Source of the DNA: a virus
IMG/VR virus record: IMGVR_UViG_3300031774_004116
Coordinates: 1 to 22,256 of that record
DNA: 22,256 nt
Strand: one strand, 5' to 3'
Below are positions 16,136 to 22,256 of the stretch, piece after piece. The notes under the pieces were generated by a model that ran no database searches, was not told where the DNA came from, and saw nothing but the letters and a program-made list of their open reading frames with translations. The position numbers and the translations under genes are program-made. How positions within the stretch are numbered: position 1 is the first letter of the stretch; each line of letters starts with the position of its first letter.

Positions 16136-17217
16136 GATTTAATAATGTTAAGTATTTTTTTGACTGTGTTATTATAATTGAAAGTATCTTTTAGTTCAAT
16201 ACCTTTTATGTTTTTATTTTTACATTTACTTATAGCCTGTTCTGTTGCTTTGTAAAAATCTTTTTCACTAAATGTATTTATGCTGCCTTGGTTAAAGTCT
16301 CCGCCTTTAGAGAAAAACACATCATCATATATTGGCTCTTTACCATTTGGGTTTACTAAAATTGAGTTTTCATTGTTCGCCCAATCTTTATGTGAGGTAG
16401 CATTTAAAACAATAGACCATTTACCTAGGCATGTCGAATTGAATGCGGGGAGGTTCCAACCCTCAGCCCCGCTTAATCCGCTAAGATTTATGTCAACCGC
16501 ATTATACAGCTCATTCATTTCAGAGTTAGTTTCAAGGTATGGTAGGAAATTGATATTTTTGTATCTTTTGCCTTCAAGGGCCTTTGCTATCAATGTAGAC
16601 ATTTGATCTTTATTAAAGAAAGGGTTTGTGATGCAGCAAGTCAACTGATAGTCGGGATTGTCTCCATATTTTTTAGCCCATAAATTAATTATTCTTTCAG
16701 TATGTTTTCTTTTCTCGAATTTACCTATGAGTCCGAATAATACTCTGTCTGACAAGTAAGTCTTACCTGTTTCAAAAAAATCTTCATCAAAGCCTATTGG
16801 TACATATTCTGTATTATCGCAGCCAGAGTCAAGGAAGCATTGCTGAGCATGAGAGCTACTAAAAATTGTTTTTGATTGAATTTCACATATAGACTTCTCT
16901 GCACTGGTTGGTTCATCTGTCTCGTAGAATGTATACAAAAAACTATTTGAACCTATATTAGATTCAGCCCCGTTAATGTGCCACATTTTTAATGTGTGAT
17001 TATCTTTTGATAAGTTGGAAAATCTATTATTATAAGAATCAGATAACCAATCTGTGAAATCTTTATCGATCTTATCGAATGCTTTTAATTCAATTTTATT
17101 ACCAACGGGAAAGAAGCATATCTTTTGATCGAGGTTATAAAGTGACCTTAACATGTTAACGGACACATTGCCGAAACTTAGAGAGTTTACTGGACCTATG
17201 AAGTTAATGTATTCCAT
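16132..17217 (-). CDS. GT4-type glycosyltransferase
   Basis: This 361-residue protein has the GT-B fold of the GT4 family. The N-terminal acceptor domain begins YINFIGPVNSLSFGNVSVNM. The C-terminal donor domain begins FGLIGKFEKRK (161-171), with the basic residues that hold nucleotide-sugar phosphates, and the helix signature AEGWNLPAFNSTCLG (251-265). The second Glu of the EX7E motif is Asn (260), so catalysis may be altered, though this position varies among phage members. Length is normal. Its ATG shares one base with the SSB stop (TAATG), so it is tightly coupled to replication genes. The sugar donor and acceptor are unknown. Confidence 0.8.
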   Translation of the reverse strand: MEYINFIGPVNSLSFGNVSVNMLRSLYNLDQKICFFPVGNKIELKAFDKIDKDFTDWLSDSYNNRFSNLSKDNHTLKMWHINGAESNIGSNSFLYTFYETDEPTSAEKSICEIQSKTIFSSSHAQQCFLDSGCDNTEYVPIGFDEDFFETGKTYLSDRVLFGLIGKFEKRKHTERIINLWAKKYGDNPDYQLTCCITNPFFNKDQMSTLIAKALEGKRYKNINFLPYLETNSEMNELYNAVDINLSGLSGAEGWNLPAFNSTCLGKWSIVLNATSHKDWANNENSILVNPNGKEPIYDDVFFSKGGDFNQGSINTFSEKDFYKATEQAISKCKNKNIKGIELKDTFNYNNTVKKILNIIKS

Positions 17218-17603
17218 TAGAAGGGCATATTTTCGGGATTAATAATTTCCTTTATACTATCAGAGGGTTCGGGACTTTCAACTGTTTCTTTTTCGTTTTC
17301 TTTCTTGCCGTTTGGTAGGAATCTAACTATATCTGCGGAGACGAAAAATCTCTGCTTGGGGCAACCATCTTTATCTTTCCATTTATTCACTTTTATTTTG
17401 CCCTCTACATAGACGCATGATCCTTTGGATAGGTATTTATTGCAATTGTCTGCAACTTTATTCCAACACTCTACATCCATAAATAAGACCTCATCCTTGG
17501 TGCTATTAATTGCGATGGGGAATATGCACTTATTGTAGCTACCCAATTCTTTTAGCTCTGGCGATTTAGTTAGATTTCCAATACCTATAAACTTATTAAT
17601 CAT
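17217..17603 (-). CDS. ssb: Single-stranded DNA-binding protein
   Basis: This 128-residue protein is a recognisable bacterial/phage SSB: an OB fold (about 1-98) starting MINKFIGIGNLTKSPELKEL, with FMDVECWNKVADNCNKYLSKGSCVYVEGKI and KQRFFVSADIVRFL, then a charged linker and the terminal tip ENMPF that binds replication and repair partners. It coats single-stranded DNA during phage replication and recombination. Its ATG overlaps the stop of the sigma-like gene (ATGA), with a GAGAAAG ribosome-binding site inside that gene. The linker is shorter than in E. coli SSB, as is common in phages. Confidence 0.93.
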   Translation of the reverse strand: MINKFIGIGNLTKSPELKELGSYNKCIFPIAINSTKDEVLFMDVECWNKVADNCNKYLSKGSCVYVEGKIKVNKWKDKDGCPKQRFFVSADIVRFLPNGKKENEKETVESPEPSDSIKEIINPENMPF

Positions 17604-18208
17604 ATTTCTTTCTCTAGTTGTTTTTTTATTTTTTTTACTGCTTTATTATGAATGTTAATACATCCCTGTATACTTAAATTTAACTCGCCGCCTATATTCT
17701 TCCATGGGGTAACCTTGTTCCCCTCTGAATCTAAATACCTAAGCTTGAATATTTTTACTATTCTTGAATCCTTATAAGTATCCGCTATTTTTAGTATTCT
17801 GTCAAGCATTTCTTTATTTACTAATGCCAACTTAACCTCATCCTTGGAATTGATGTCGTTAGTTTTTAAACAATCAAGCCCTACTTCCTTCATTGTTTTA
17901 TTTTTATTTTTATTGTATAAGTTTAGGCACATCCACCTGGTTTCATTACCTAGGTAGGTTGAAAATTTGGTGTTTCTGTCTTCGTCGTATTTTAAGGCAG
18001 CTTGGTATATGTAATAATTTTTATCCTCTATTAATTCGGATTTATACGAAGGGCCGTCGTGAAATGAATTGGGCAGATAATTATGCACCATAGTCATAAA
18101 TATTCCGCTATGCCTGGATACAAGTTCCATGAGACAGTCACCTGAGTCGTTAGTGTCTTTCATTCCGAATATTAGCTCGGAATCAGTCATTTCTTTAAAG
18201 TTTTCCAT
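17600..18208 (-). CDS. Sigma-70-family-like transcription factor
   Basis: This 202-residue protein resembles small sigma factors. The N-terminal half has a region 2-like segment, IEDKNYYIYQAALKYDEDRNTKFSTYLGNETRWM (60-93), matching the usual Gly/Ala-x-x-Lys-Tyr/Phe-Asp ... F.TYa...Ir pattern. The C-terminal half (about 130-200) ends with a helix-turn-helix of the region 4 type, PWKNIGGELNLSIQGCINIHNKAVKKIKKQL. It could direct host RNA polymerase to phage promoters. It is the first gene of the leftward operon, reads from a promoter overlapping a palindrome, and overlaps ssb by 4 bases. It could instead be a sigma-derived regulator; divergence is high. Confidence 0.65.
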   Translation of the reverse strand: MENFKEMTDSELIFGMKDTNDSGDCLMELVSRHSGIFMTMVHNYLPNSFHDGPSYKSELIEDKNYYIYQAALKYDEDRNTKFSTYLGNETRWMCLNLYNKNKNKTMKEVGLDCLKTNDINSKDEVKLALVNKEMLDRILKIADTYKDSRIVKIFKLRYLDSEGNKVTPWKNIGGELNLSIQGCINIHNKAVKKIKKQLEKEI

Positions 18209-18223
18209 ATTGAATTTTTGCTA

Positions 18224-18254
18224 TGTTAACATAATATCATATGTTATGTCAACA
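18224..18254. repeat. Imperfect 31-base palindrome in the divergent control region, operator candidate
   Basis: Arms 18224-18237 and 18241-18254 match at 12 of 14 positions around a 3-base centre. The outer parts are TGTTAACATAA and TTATGTCAACA. It overlaps the -10 of the leftward promoter for the sigma-like gene, as expected of an operator bound by a dimeric regulator. No repressor gene lies in the window apart from the sigma-like gene itself. Confidence 0.5.
18231..18239 (-). promoter_or_regulatory. Extended -10 promoter for the sigma-like gene and leftward operon
   Basis: On the minus strand, TGATATTAT is an extended -10 (TG, one base, TATTAT). No good -35 lies 17 bases upstream; TTGACA sits too close (10-base spacing), though with TAACAT downstream it could form an alternative pair at 18-base spacing. 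Either start would give a very short leader (under about 20 bases) before the ATG at 18208. The element sits inside the palindrome at 18224-18254. Confidence 0.45.
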
Positions 18255-18305
18255 TTATTATGAGGTTTACGATAGATATATATAAGATTACCGTAAGGTA
18301 TATAT

Positions 18306-18326
18306 CCTTAAACATAAAGTTTAAGG
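18306..18326. repeat. Perfect 8-bp inverted repeat with 5-base loop
   Basis: CCTTAAAC and GTTTAAGG flank ATAAA. There is no U-tract after it on either strand and stem GC is low, so it looks more like a protein-binding site or weak mRNA/DNA hairpin than an intrinsic terminator. It lies just upstream of the putative rightward promoter. Confidence 0.45.
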
Positions 18327-18331
18327 AATAA

Positions 18332-18342
18332 TATTATAACAT
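18332..18342 (+). promoter_or_regulatory. Promoter-like TATTATAACAT before the sugar cassette
   Basis: This 11-mer, identical to 1318-1328, ends 11 bases before the ATG at 18354. TATTAT or TATAAC would be the -10; upstream sequence offers only a poor -35. It is the only candidate for driving the rightward nonulosonate genes. There is no clear Shine-Dalgarno between it and the ATG. Confidence 0.35.
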
Positions 18343-18353
18343 AAAATCAAAAA

Positions 18354-19121
18354 ATGTCAAGTAAAAAAATGTATCCAACTAATGATAGCCTATTAAGTAG
18401 CCTCAAGGACCTTTTTAAGGGGGAGACCGTGGTTATCCTGGGGTGCTCCCCCTATATTACTTCAATAGATAGAATTGCTCTTGAAGATGTGTGCAGGAAT
18501 AACAGGGTTATATCATTAAAACAATCTTATTTATTGTTTCCCGATTTAGTTGATATTCATATTTATAACTGCTGTAATATACAGAGGTACGAATATGGGG
18601 ATAGTAAACCAATAGTAATAGAGAGCTCAAGCGCCCCGCCGTCAATTAATGATTTTGATTTATTCTTTATGGTCAAGGAAAGAGATAAACGCAAGAGTGT
18701 ATCGTGGGTATGCAATCAGGAGAAAAGTTTCAGTGAGATCGACAAGTGGTCTATTACCAACTCATCTAATCCTTACTTGAGGCCATATGGCCCCGGCATA
18801 ATGACTGAAATAGTATTTTATTTATGCGAACATCTAGGGGTATCAAAAATAGTATTAATTGGTTGTGATAATAAATCCATGGATAATGTAACACATTTTT
18901 ACAGAGATAATAATAATCATTCAGGTCTTACATTTAATGATCCTCATGCTAGCTCCCCTTGGGTTGACTTTAATGAAGAGAAGTTACTTTTCCTTAATTC
19001 AATGGTTTATTGGCAGCAATGGTTATCGACCAAAAACATTATCATTGAAAATGCATCCAAGTTTCATTATTATCCTAAAACAATTAATCATATAGATGTG
19101 AATGAAATTAATTCAAGATAA
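18354..19121 (+). CDS. MAF/DUF115- or GT42-like putative nonulosonate transferase
   Basis: This 255-residue protein has a Rossmann-like start, ETVVILGCSPYITSID (28-43), then VISLKQSYLLFPDLVDIHIYN and PYGPGIMTEIVFYLCEHLGVSKIVLIGCDN, followed by a histidine (THFY). This order (nucleotide-binding loop, 'L..FP....' segment, G-x-x-x helix, LG..KI.LIG.D) is shared by the MAF_flag10/DUF115 proteins and GT42 sialyltransferases, which move CMP-activated sialic-acid-like sugars onto flagellin or lipooligosaccharide. It leads a tightly overlapping operon of nonulosonic acid genes (20-base overlap with the next), which supports a transferase role. Similarity is at motif level only; a related methyl- or nucleotidyl-type Rossmann protein is possible. 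Confidence 0.5.
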   Translation: MSSKKMYPTNDSLLSSLKDLFKGETVVILGCSPYITSIDRIALEDVCRNNRVISLKQSYLLFPDLVDIHIYNCCNIQRYEYGDSKPIVIESSSAPPSINDFDLFFMVKERDKRKSVSWVCNQEKSFSEIDKWSITNSSNPYLRPYGPGIMTEIVFYLCEHLGVSKIVLIGCDNKSMDNVTHFYRDNNNHSGLTFNDPHASSPWVDFNEEKLLFLNSMVYWQQWLSTKNIIIENASKFHYYPKTINHIDVNEINSR

Positions 19122-20076
19122 AAAAATTCTTATAACTGGAGCGACAGGCTCCTTAGGCCAGGCATTAGTTGGTAAATTAATAAATTTTAACTGCAAGATC
19201 ATTGCATACAGTAGGGACGAAGGCAAACATGCTAACCTTTTTTCAAATAATCCTAATATTATTTCCGTCATTGGAGATGTCAGGGATTACGATAAATTAA
19301 ACACATCTATAAGAATTCATCAACCTGACTATATTATTCATGCAGCTGCATTAAAGCGCATTGATGATATGGAGTTTTACCCCGACGAATGCATCAAGAC
19401 AAATATTAATGGTTCCGATAATGTAGCGCGTGCAGCTTTATCTAATAATATCAAAAAATGTATTTTAGTATCCACAGACAAGGCATGCCAACCTGTCAAT
19501 GTATATGGGTCTAGTAAATTTATTGCAGAAAGGTTATTTACCAACTATGATTTCAATTCGACAGGTACAGTTTTTGCTTCAATCAGGTACGGAAATGTAA
19601 TTGCCTCAAGAGGCTCATTTATTCCATTATGGATCGATATGATAAAAAGGGGTAAAACCCTAAGTGTTACATCCAAAGATATGACCAGATTCCTATTTAC
19701 TCTTAATGATGCAGTAGATGCCGTACTCGGAGCTCTTGAAAACTGCATAGGTGGAGAAGTTTTTGTGCCTCAGATTAATTCATACACTTTACCCTCATGT
19801 ATAAAAGCTCTAGAGAGGGCTTTAGAATTAAAAGCTTCCACAAAAATTACAGGTTTAAGGCCTGGAGAGAAATTGCATGAGGACATGTTAGCGGAAACGG
19901 AACTTCCTTTTACATATAAAGTTCCTAAAATTAACTTACTTCAAATTAGACCTCAATATACAAAAAATAAATTCCAAAATTTCCCTAAATATGATGGACC
20001 TCACTTTAATTCTAAGTTATGGGTCCAAGAAGATGTTGATAGCTTAGTTAAATTAATAAAATCTGGTCTTAAATGA
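19102..20076 (+). CDS. pseB: PseB-type UDP-GlcNAc 4,6-dehydratase (5-epimerase)
   Basis: This 324-residue protein is an extended short-chain dehydrogenase. It has the NAD(P)-binding loop TGATGSLG (12-19), catalytic Thr125-Asp126-Lys127 and Tyr135-x3-Lys139 (STDKACQPVNVYGSSK), MTRF (194-197) and RPGEKLHE (253-260), the last two typical of soluble PseB/FnlA-type enzymes. These convert UDP-GlcNAc to a 4-keto-6-deoxy sugar, the first step toward pseudaminic acid and also used in other amino sugar routes (LegB, FnlA). It is soluble, with no membrane helices, at the usual length. It starts inside the preceding gene and its stop overlaps the aminotransferase start (ATGA). Which epimer it makes cannot be decided here. 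Confidence 0.88.
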   Translation: MKLIQDKKILITGATGSLGQALVGKLINFNCKIIAYSRDEGKHANLFSNNPNIISVIGDVRDYDKLNTSIRIHQPDYIIHAAALKRIDDMEFYPDECIKTNINGSDNVARAALSNNIKKCILVSTDKACQPVNVYGSSKFIAERLFTNYDFNSTGTVFASIRYGNVIASRGSFIPLWIDMIKRGKTLSVTSKDMTRFLFTLNDAVDAVLGALENCIGGEVFVPQINSYTLPSCIKALERALELKASTKITGLRPGEKLHEDMLAETELPFTYKVPKINLLQIRPQYTKNKFQNFPKYDGPHFNSKLWVQEDVDSLVKLIKSGLK

Positions 20077-21113
20077 AATTATTTTTAACTAAATTTTCCA
20101 ACGAACACTCATTAAAAGCTTTAGACTTAATCAAAGAAGGTGATATAGGGTTCGGTAAATTATCTACTGAATTCGAGAACCAATTTAAAATTCAATCTAA
20201 AAAGAAATATAATATCTCTACAAACTCTGCCAGCGCATCTGCATTCATGATATTTGATTATCTAAAAGATGTGTACGGCGAATGCAATGTATACACTCCA
20301 TCATTAGCTTTCACTTCTCCAGTTTGGGCCGCCAAGCATCATGGCCATAATATAATATTTACAGATGTTAATAGTGATCTAGTTTTCGATAGTTCTGATT
20401 ATTTGAGCAAACGTGCCTCTAGTGACAAAAGAAAAACTATTGTCATGCCTATACTTTACGGTGGTATAAGCAACATACCGCAACTGAAATTAAAAGGAGA
20501 TGAAATAGTGGTGGTAGATTCAGCTCATTGTGTCTCACCAAAAATTAAATCTGACTTTACTTTTTTCTCATTCCATCCATATAAGCCTATTTGCTCAAGT
20601 GATGGTGGCATGATTAGTACCGACGATAAAAAAGCTAGTGATTTCTTCAGGCAATATAGAAACTTTGGCAGGAAAAATATAGAAAACTCCTATGACATTG
20701 TCCAGTCAGGTTTTAAATTTTACATGAACAACCTAAATGCCTGTCTTGCTCTTGAAAGCCTTAAAACTCACAAGGAAAGATTAAAAGAGCGCAAGGACAA
20801 TTTTAATTCACTTAAAAGCAGAATAGGTATATTTGGTGACATTCTATTTAATGCAAAATTACTCAGTCATGATAAAGATAGCTCTTACTATTTTGCCACC
20901 GTTATAGCTGATAACAACAATAGAGATAAATTAAAAAAAATCTATCCAACATCAACACACTATCCACTACTTCATAAAACAAAGTATTTTAAGTCTGAAG
21001 TAAAACTTAATAATTCAGAATCTATATATGATAATATAATTAATATTCCATTATATAGTGACAATCAATCATCTATTTCTGACATTTGGGCAGATTCCAT
21101 AATCTTAAATTAA
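20073..21113 (+). CDS. DegT/DnrJ/EryC1-family sugar aminotransferase, PseC-like
   Basis: This 346-residue PLP enzyme belongs to the DegT/DnrJ/EryC1/StrS family. The PLP lysine is Lys171 (SFHPYKPICSSDGGM), and Asp149 (VVVDSAH) would hold the pyridine nitrogen. TNSASAS (50-56) forms the phosphate-binding loop. By context it aminates the 4-keto sugar made by the preceding dehydratase, giving UDP-4-amino-4,6-dideoxy sugar. It is somewhat shorter than typical members (about 370-390). Overlap with pseB is 4 bases, and the next gene starts one base after its stop. Substrate specificity is inferred. Confidence 0.85.
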   Translation: MKLFLTKFSNEHSLKALDLIKEGDIGFGKLSTEFENQFKIQSKKKYNISTNSASASAFMIFDYLKDVYGECNVYTPSLAFTSPVWAAKHHGHNIIFTDVNSDLVFDSSDYLSKRASSDKRKTIVMPILYGGISNIPQLKLKGDEIVVVDSAHCVSPKIKSDFTFFSFHPYKPICSSDGGMISTDDKKASDFFRQYRNFGRKNIENSYDIVQSGFKFYMNNLNACLALESLKTHKERLKERKDNFNSLKSRIGIFGDILFNAKLLSHDKDSSYYFATVIADNNNRDKLKKIYPTSTHYPLLHKTKYFKSEVKLNNSESIYDNIINIPLYSDNQSSISDIWADSIILN

Positions 21114-21114
21114 A

Positions 21115-22095
21115 ATGAAAACCTTTGTTATAGCTGAAGCTGGCTCAAATCATAATAATAATTTCGAACAAGCCAAATCCTTAATTAATGTTGCTAAATA
21201 TTCTGGTGCATCCGCATGCAAATTTCAAACATATTCATCAGATACACTATACAGTAAAAATACCCCCGATTTCGCAGGTTATAAAAACATAAGTAAATTA
21301 ATTGATGATATAAAGCTTCCTAGAGATTGGCAAAAACCCCTCAAAGAATATTGTGATCAAGTCGGCATTGAATTTATGTCAACCCCATTCGATGAAAAGG
21401 CGGTCGAAGAACTAGTAAACTTAAAAGTTAAAAGGTTAAAAATCTCCGGATTTGAGTCTACAGATTTTAGATTCATAGAGATGGTCGCCTCGTCTAAATT
21501 GCCATTAATTATTTCACTAGGGATAGGTTTCAGAATGAATCTTATAGGGAGAATTTTCGACATAGCAGATAAATATGGAAATGATTTAAGTTTCATGCAT
21601 TGCAATAATGCCTACCCAACCCCAATCGAAGATGCCGGAATCAATATTGTAAAACAATTATCCAATGACGGTTGCTACCGATGGGGCCTATCAGACCACA
21701 CAGAGAGTGTGCTCACTCCAGCATTAGCAGTCGCAGTAGGAGCTTCAATCATAGAAAAGCATTTTACTTTAAGCAGGAGGCTTCCTGGCCCCGATCATTT
21801 GTTCGCACTAGAACCAAAAGAACTTCGTGAAATGGTTAATCATATTCATTTCGCAGAAAAATCAATTCAACATAAAAATAGCGACAATTTATCTAAATCT
21901 GAAATTAAATTTAAAAATGCCATGAGGTCAGTGGTTGCAAAAGCCGAAATCAACAAGGGCGAAAAATTAACAATTAAAAACATCACCACAAAAAGGCCCT
22001 TCATCGAAGGGAATATCCCCGCCCAAGACTTTCACCTAATGTTAGGTACTAAATCTAATAAATTTTATAAAAAAGACGACTTCATATGCAATTAA
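21115..22095 (+). CDS. NeuB/PseI-family nonulosonic acid synthase
   Basis: This 326-residue protein condenses a 6-deoxy-hexosamine (or ManNAc) with phosphoenolpyruvate to form a nine-carbon sialic-acid-like sugar. Family motifs are all visible: AEAGSNHN (7-14), KFQTYSSDTL (36-45), STPFD (89-93), HCNNAYPTP (162-170), LSDHTES (192-198) and EKHFTLSRRLPGPDH (214-228). His195 and His216 are the likely metal ligands. A C-terminal SAF (antifreeze-like) domain follows (about 270-322, MRSVVAKAEINKGE). Whether the product is pseudaminic, legionaminic or N-acetylneuraminic acid cannot be read from motifs alone; the upstream PseB-type enzyme favours pseudaminic. Its end overlaps the next gene by 10 bases. 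Confidence 0.9.
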   Translation: MKTFVIAEAGSNHNNNFEQAKSLINVAKYSGASACKFQTYSSDTLYSKNTPDFAGYKNISKLIDDIKLPRDWQKPLKEYCDQVGIEFMSTPFDEKAVEELVNLKVKRLKISGFESTDFRFIEMVASSKLPLIISLGIGFRMNLIGRIFDIADKYGNDLSFMHCNNAYPTPIEDAGINIVKQLSNDGCYRWGLSDHTESVLTPALAVAVGASIIEKHFTLSRRLPGPDHLFALEPKELREMVNHIHFAEKSIQHKNSDNLSKSEIKFKNAMRSVVAKAEINKGEKLTIKNITTKRPFIEGNIPAQDFHLMLGTKSNKFYKKDDFICN

Positions 22096-22256
22096 GACCT
22101 GCAAACTTTAATGATTGGCAGCATCTACTAAAGTGGAGAAATGATCCTATCGCTAGATTAAACTCATTCGACCAGGATATTATCTCTGAGGATATTCATA
22201 AAAAATGGTTAAAAGCTAGCTTACTGAATAAACAGAGAAAGATCCTAATAATGGAA
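22086..22256 (+). CDS. GNAT acetyltransferase, PseH-like, cut by window end
   Basis: Only the first 57 codons are present. MQLRPANFNDWQHLLKWRND (residues 1-20) and ISEDIHKKWLKASL are typical of the GNAT acetyltransferases, such as PseH, that N-acetylate the UDP-4-amino sugar intermediate in pseudaminic acid synthesis. The ATG at 22086 lies within the end of the synthase gene, as with the other cassette genes. The acetyl-CoA-binding motif lies outside the window. Confidence 0.7.
   Translation, partial: MQLRPANFNDWQHLLKWRNDPIARLNSFDQDIISEDIHKKWLKASLLNKQRKILIME

Noticed and set aside
16280-16606. 108-codon plus-strand open frame opposite the GT4 gene
   Set aside because: Antisense to a clear GT4 gene that is start/stop-coupled on both sides; no independent support.
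17893-18093. 66-codon plus-strand frame opposite the sigma-like gene
   Set aside because: Aromatic- and Cys-rich translation typical of a shadow frame; no ribosome site.
18306-18326. Hairpin as an intrinsic terminator
   Set aside because: The 8-bp stem is AT-rich and not followed by a U-tract on either strand, and it lies between divergent gene starts where no terminator is needed.
18224-18354. Phage attachment site or origin of replication in the divergent gap
   Set aside because: There is no integrase, no tRNA end and no iterated repeats; a promoter/operator region explains the symmetry better.

Overview
The window looks like the inside of an AT-rich genome of a tailed double-stranded DNA phage (or prophage) with a long, lambda-type tail. 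The signs are the tail-tip gene order L, K, I/J, very tight gene packing with start/stop overlaps, and phage-type SSB, sigma-like and recombination genes. A lambda-type tail tip and a good sigma-70-type promoter (15631-15658) suggest a proteobacterial host, possibly marine; this is inference. Both ends are cut inside genes. No integrase, terminase, capsid gene, tRNA, rRNA, CRISPR array or insertion sequence was seen. No stretch longer than 145 bases lacks a gene; the two real gaps are 1271-1343 and 18209-18353.

Region 1 (1-10810, plus strand) holds tail-tip and host-recognition genes: a 5'-truncated FGE-sulfatase (C-type-lectin-fold) protein, gpL, gpK (JAMM plus NlpC/P60), a 1767-residue gpI-gpJ fusion with a C-type-lectin-like domain inserted near its C-terminus, and a 797-residue fibre-like protein. 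The first ~600 bases are clearly GC-richer than the rest.

Region 2 (10793-18208, minus strand, read right to left) is a compact early/replication-like operon: sigma-70-like factor, SSB, GT4 glycosyltransferase, two small Cys-rich proteins, an FmdB-like protein with its own nearly leaderless promoter, a possible second ssDNA-binding protein, a GT4-DUF4214-GT9 protein, its GT9 continuation in a second overlapping reading frame, and an ERF/Rad52-like putative annealing protein. It converges with region 1, with 3' ends overlapping by 18 bases.

Region 3 (18354 to the right end, plus strand) diverges from region 2 across a 145-base control region that contains an imperfect 31-base palindrome. It encodes a MAF/GT42-like putative nonulosonate transferase, a PseB-type UDP-GlcNAc dehydratase, a DegT-family aminotransferase, a NeuB/PseI-type synthase and the start of a PseH-like acetyltransferase. 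Together these make most of a nonulosonic acid (pseudaminic- or legionaminic-type sugar) pathway with a candidate transferase.

Taken together, the genome appears to carry a large glycosylation programme (three or four glycosyltransferase genes plus a sialic-acid-like sugar pathway) alongside a lectin-fold-rich tail tip. It may decorate the virion or remodel the host surface. The sugar cassette with its transferase, and the glycosyltransferase whose GT9 domain is split across two frames, are the most interesting items.
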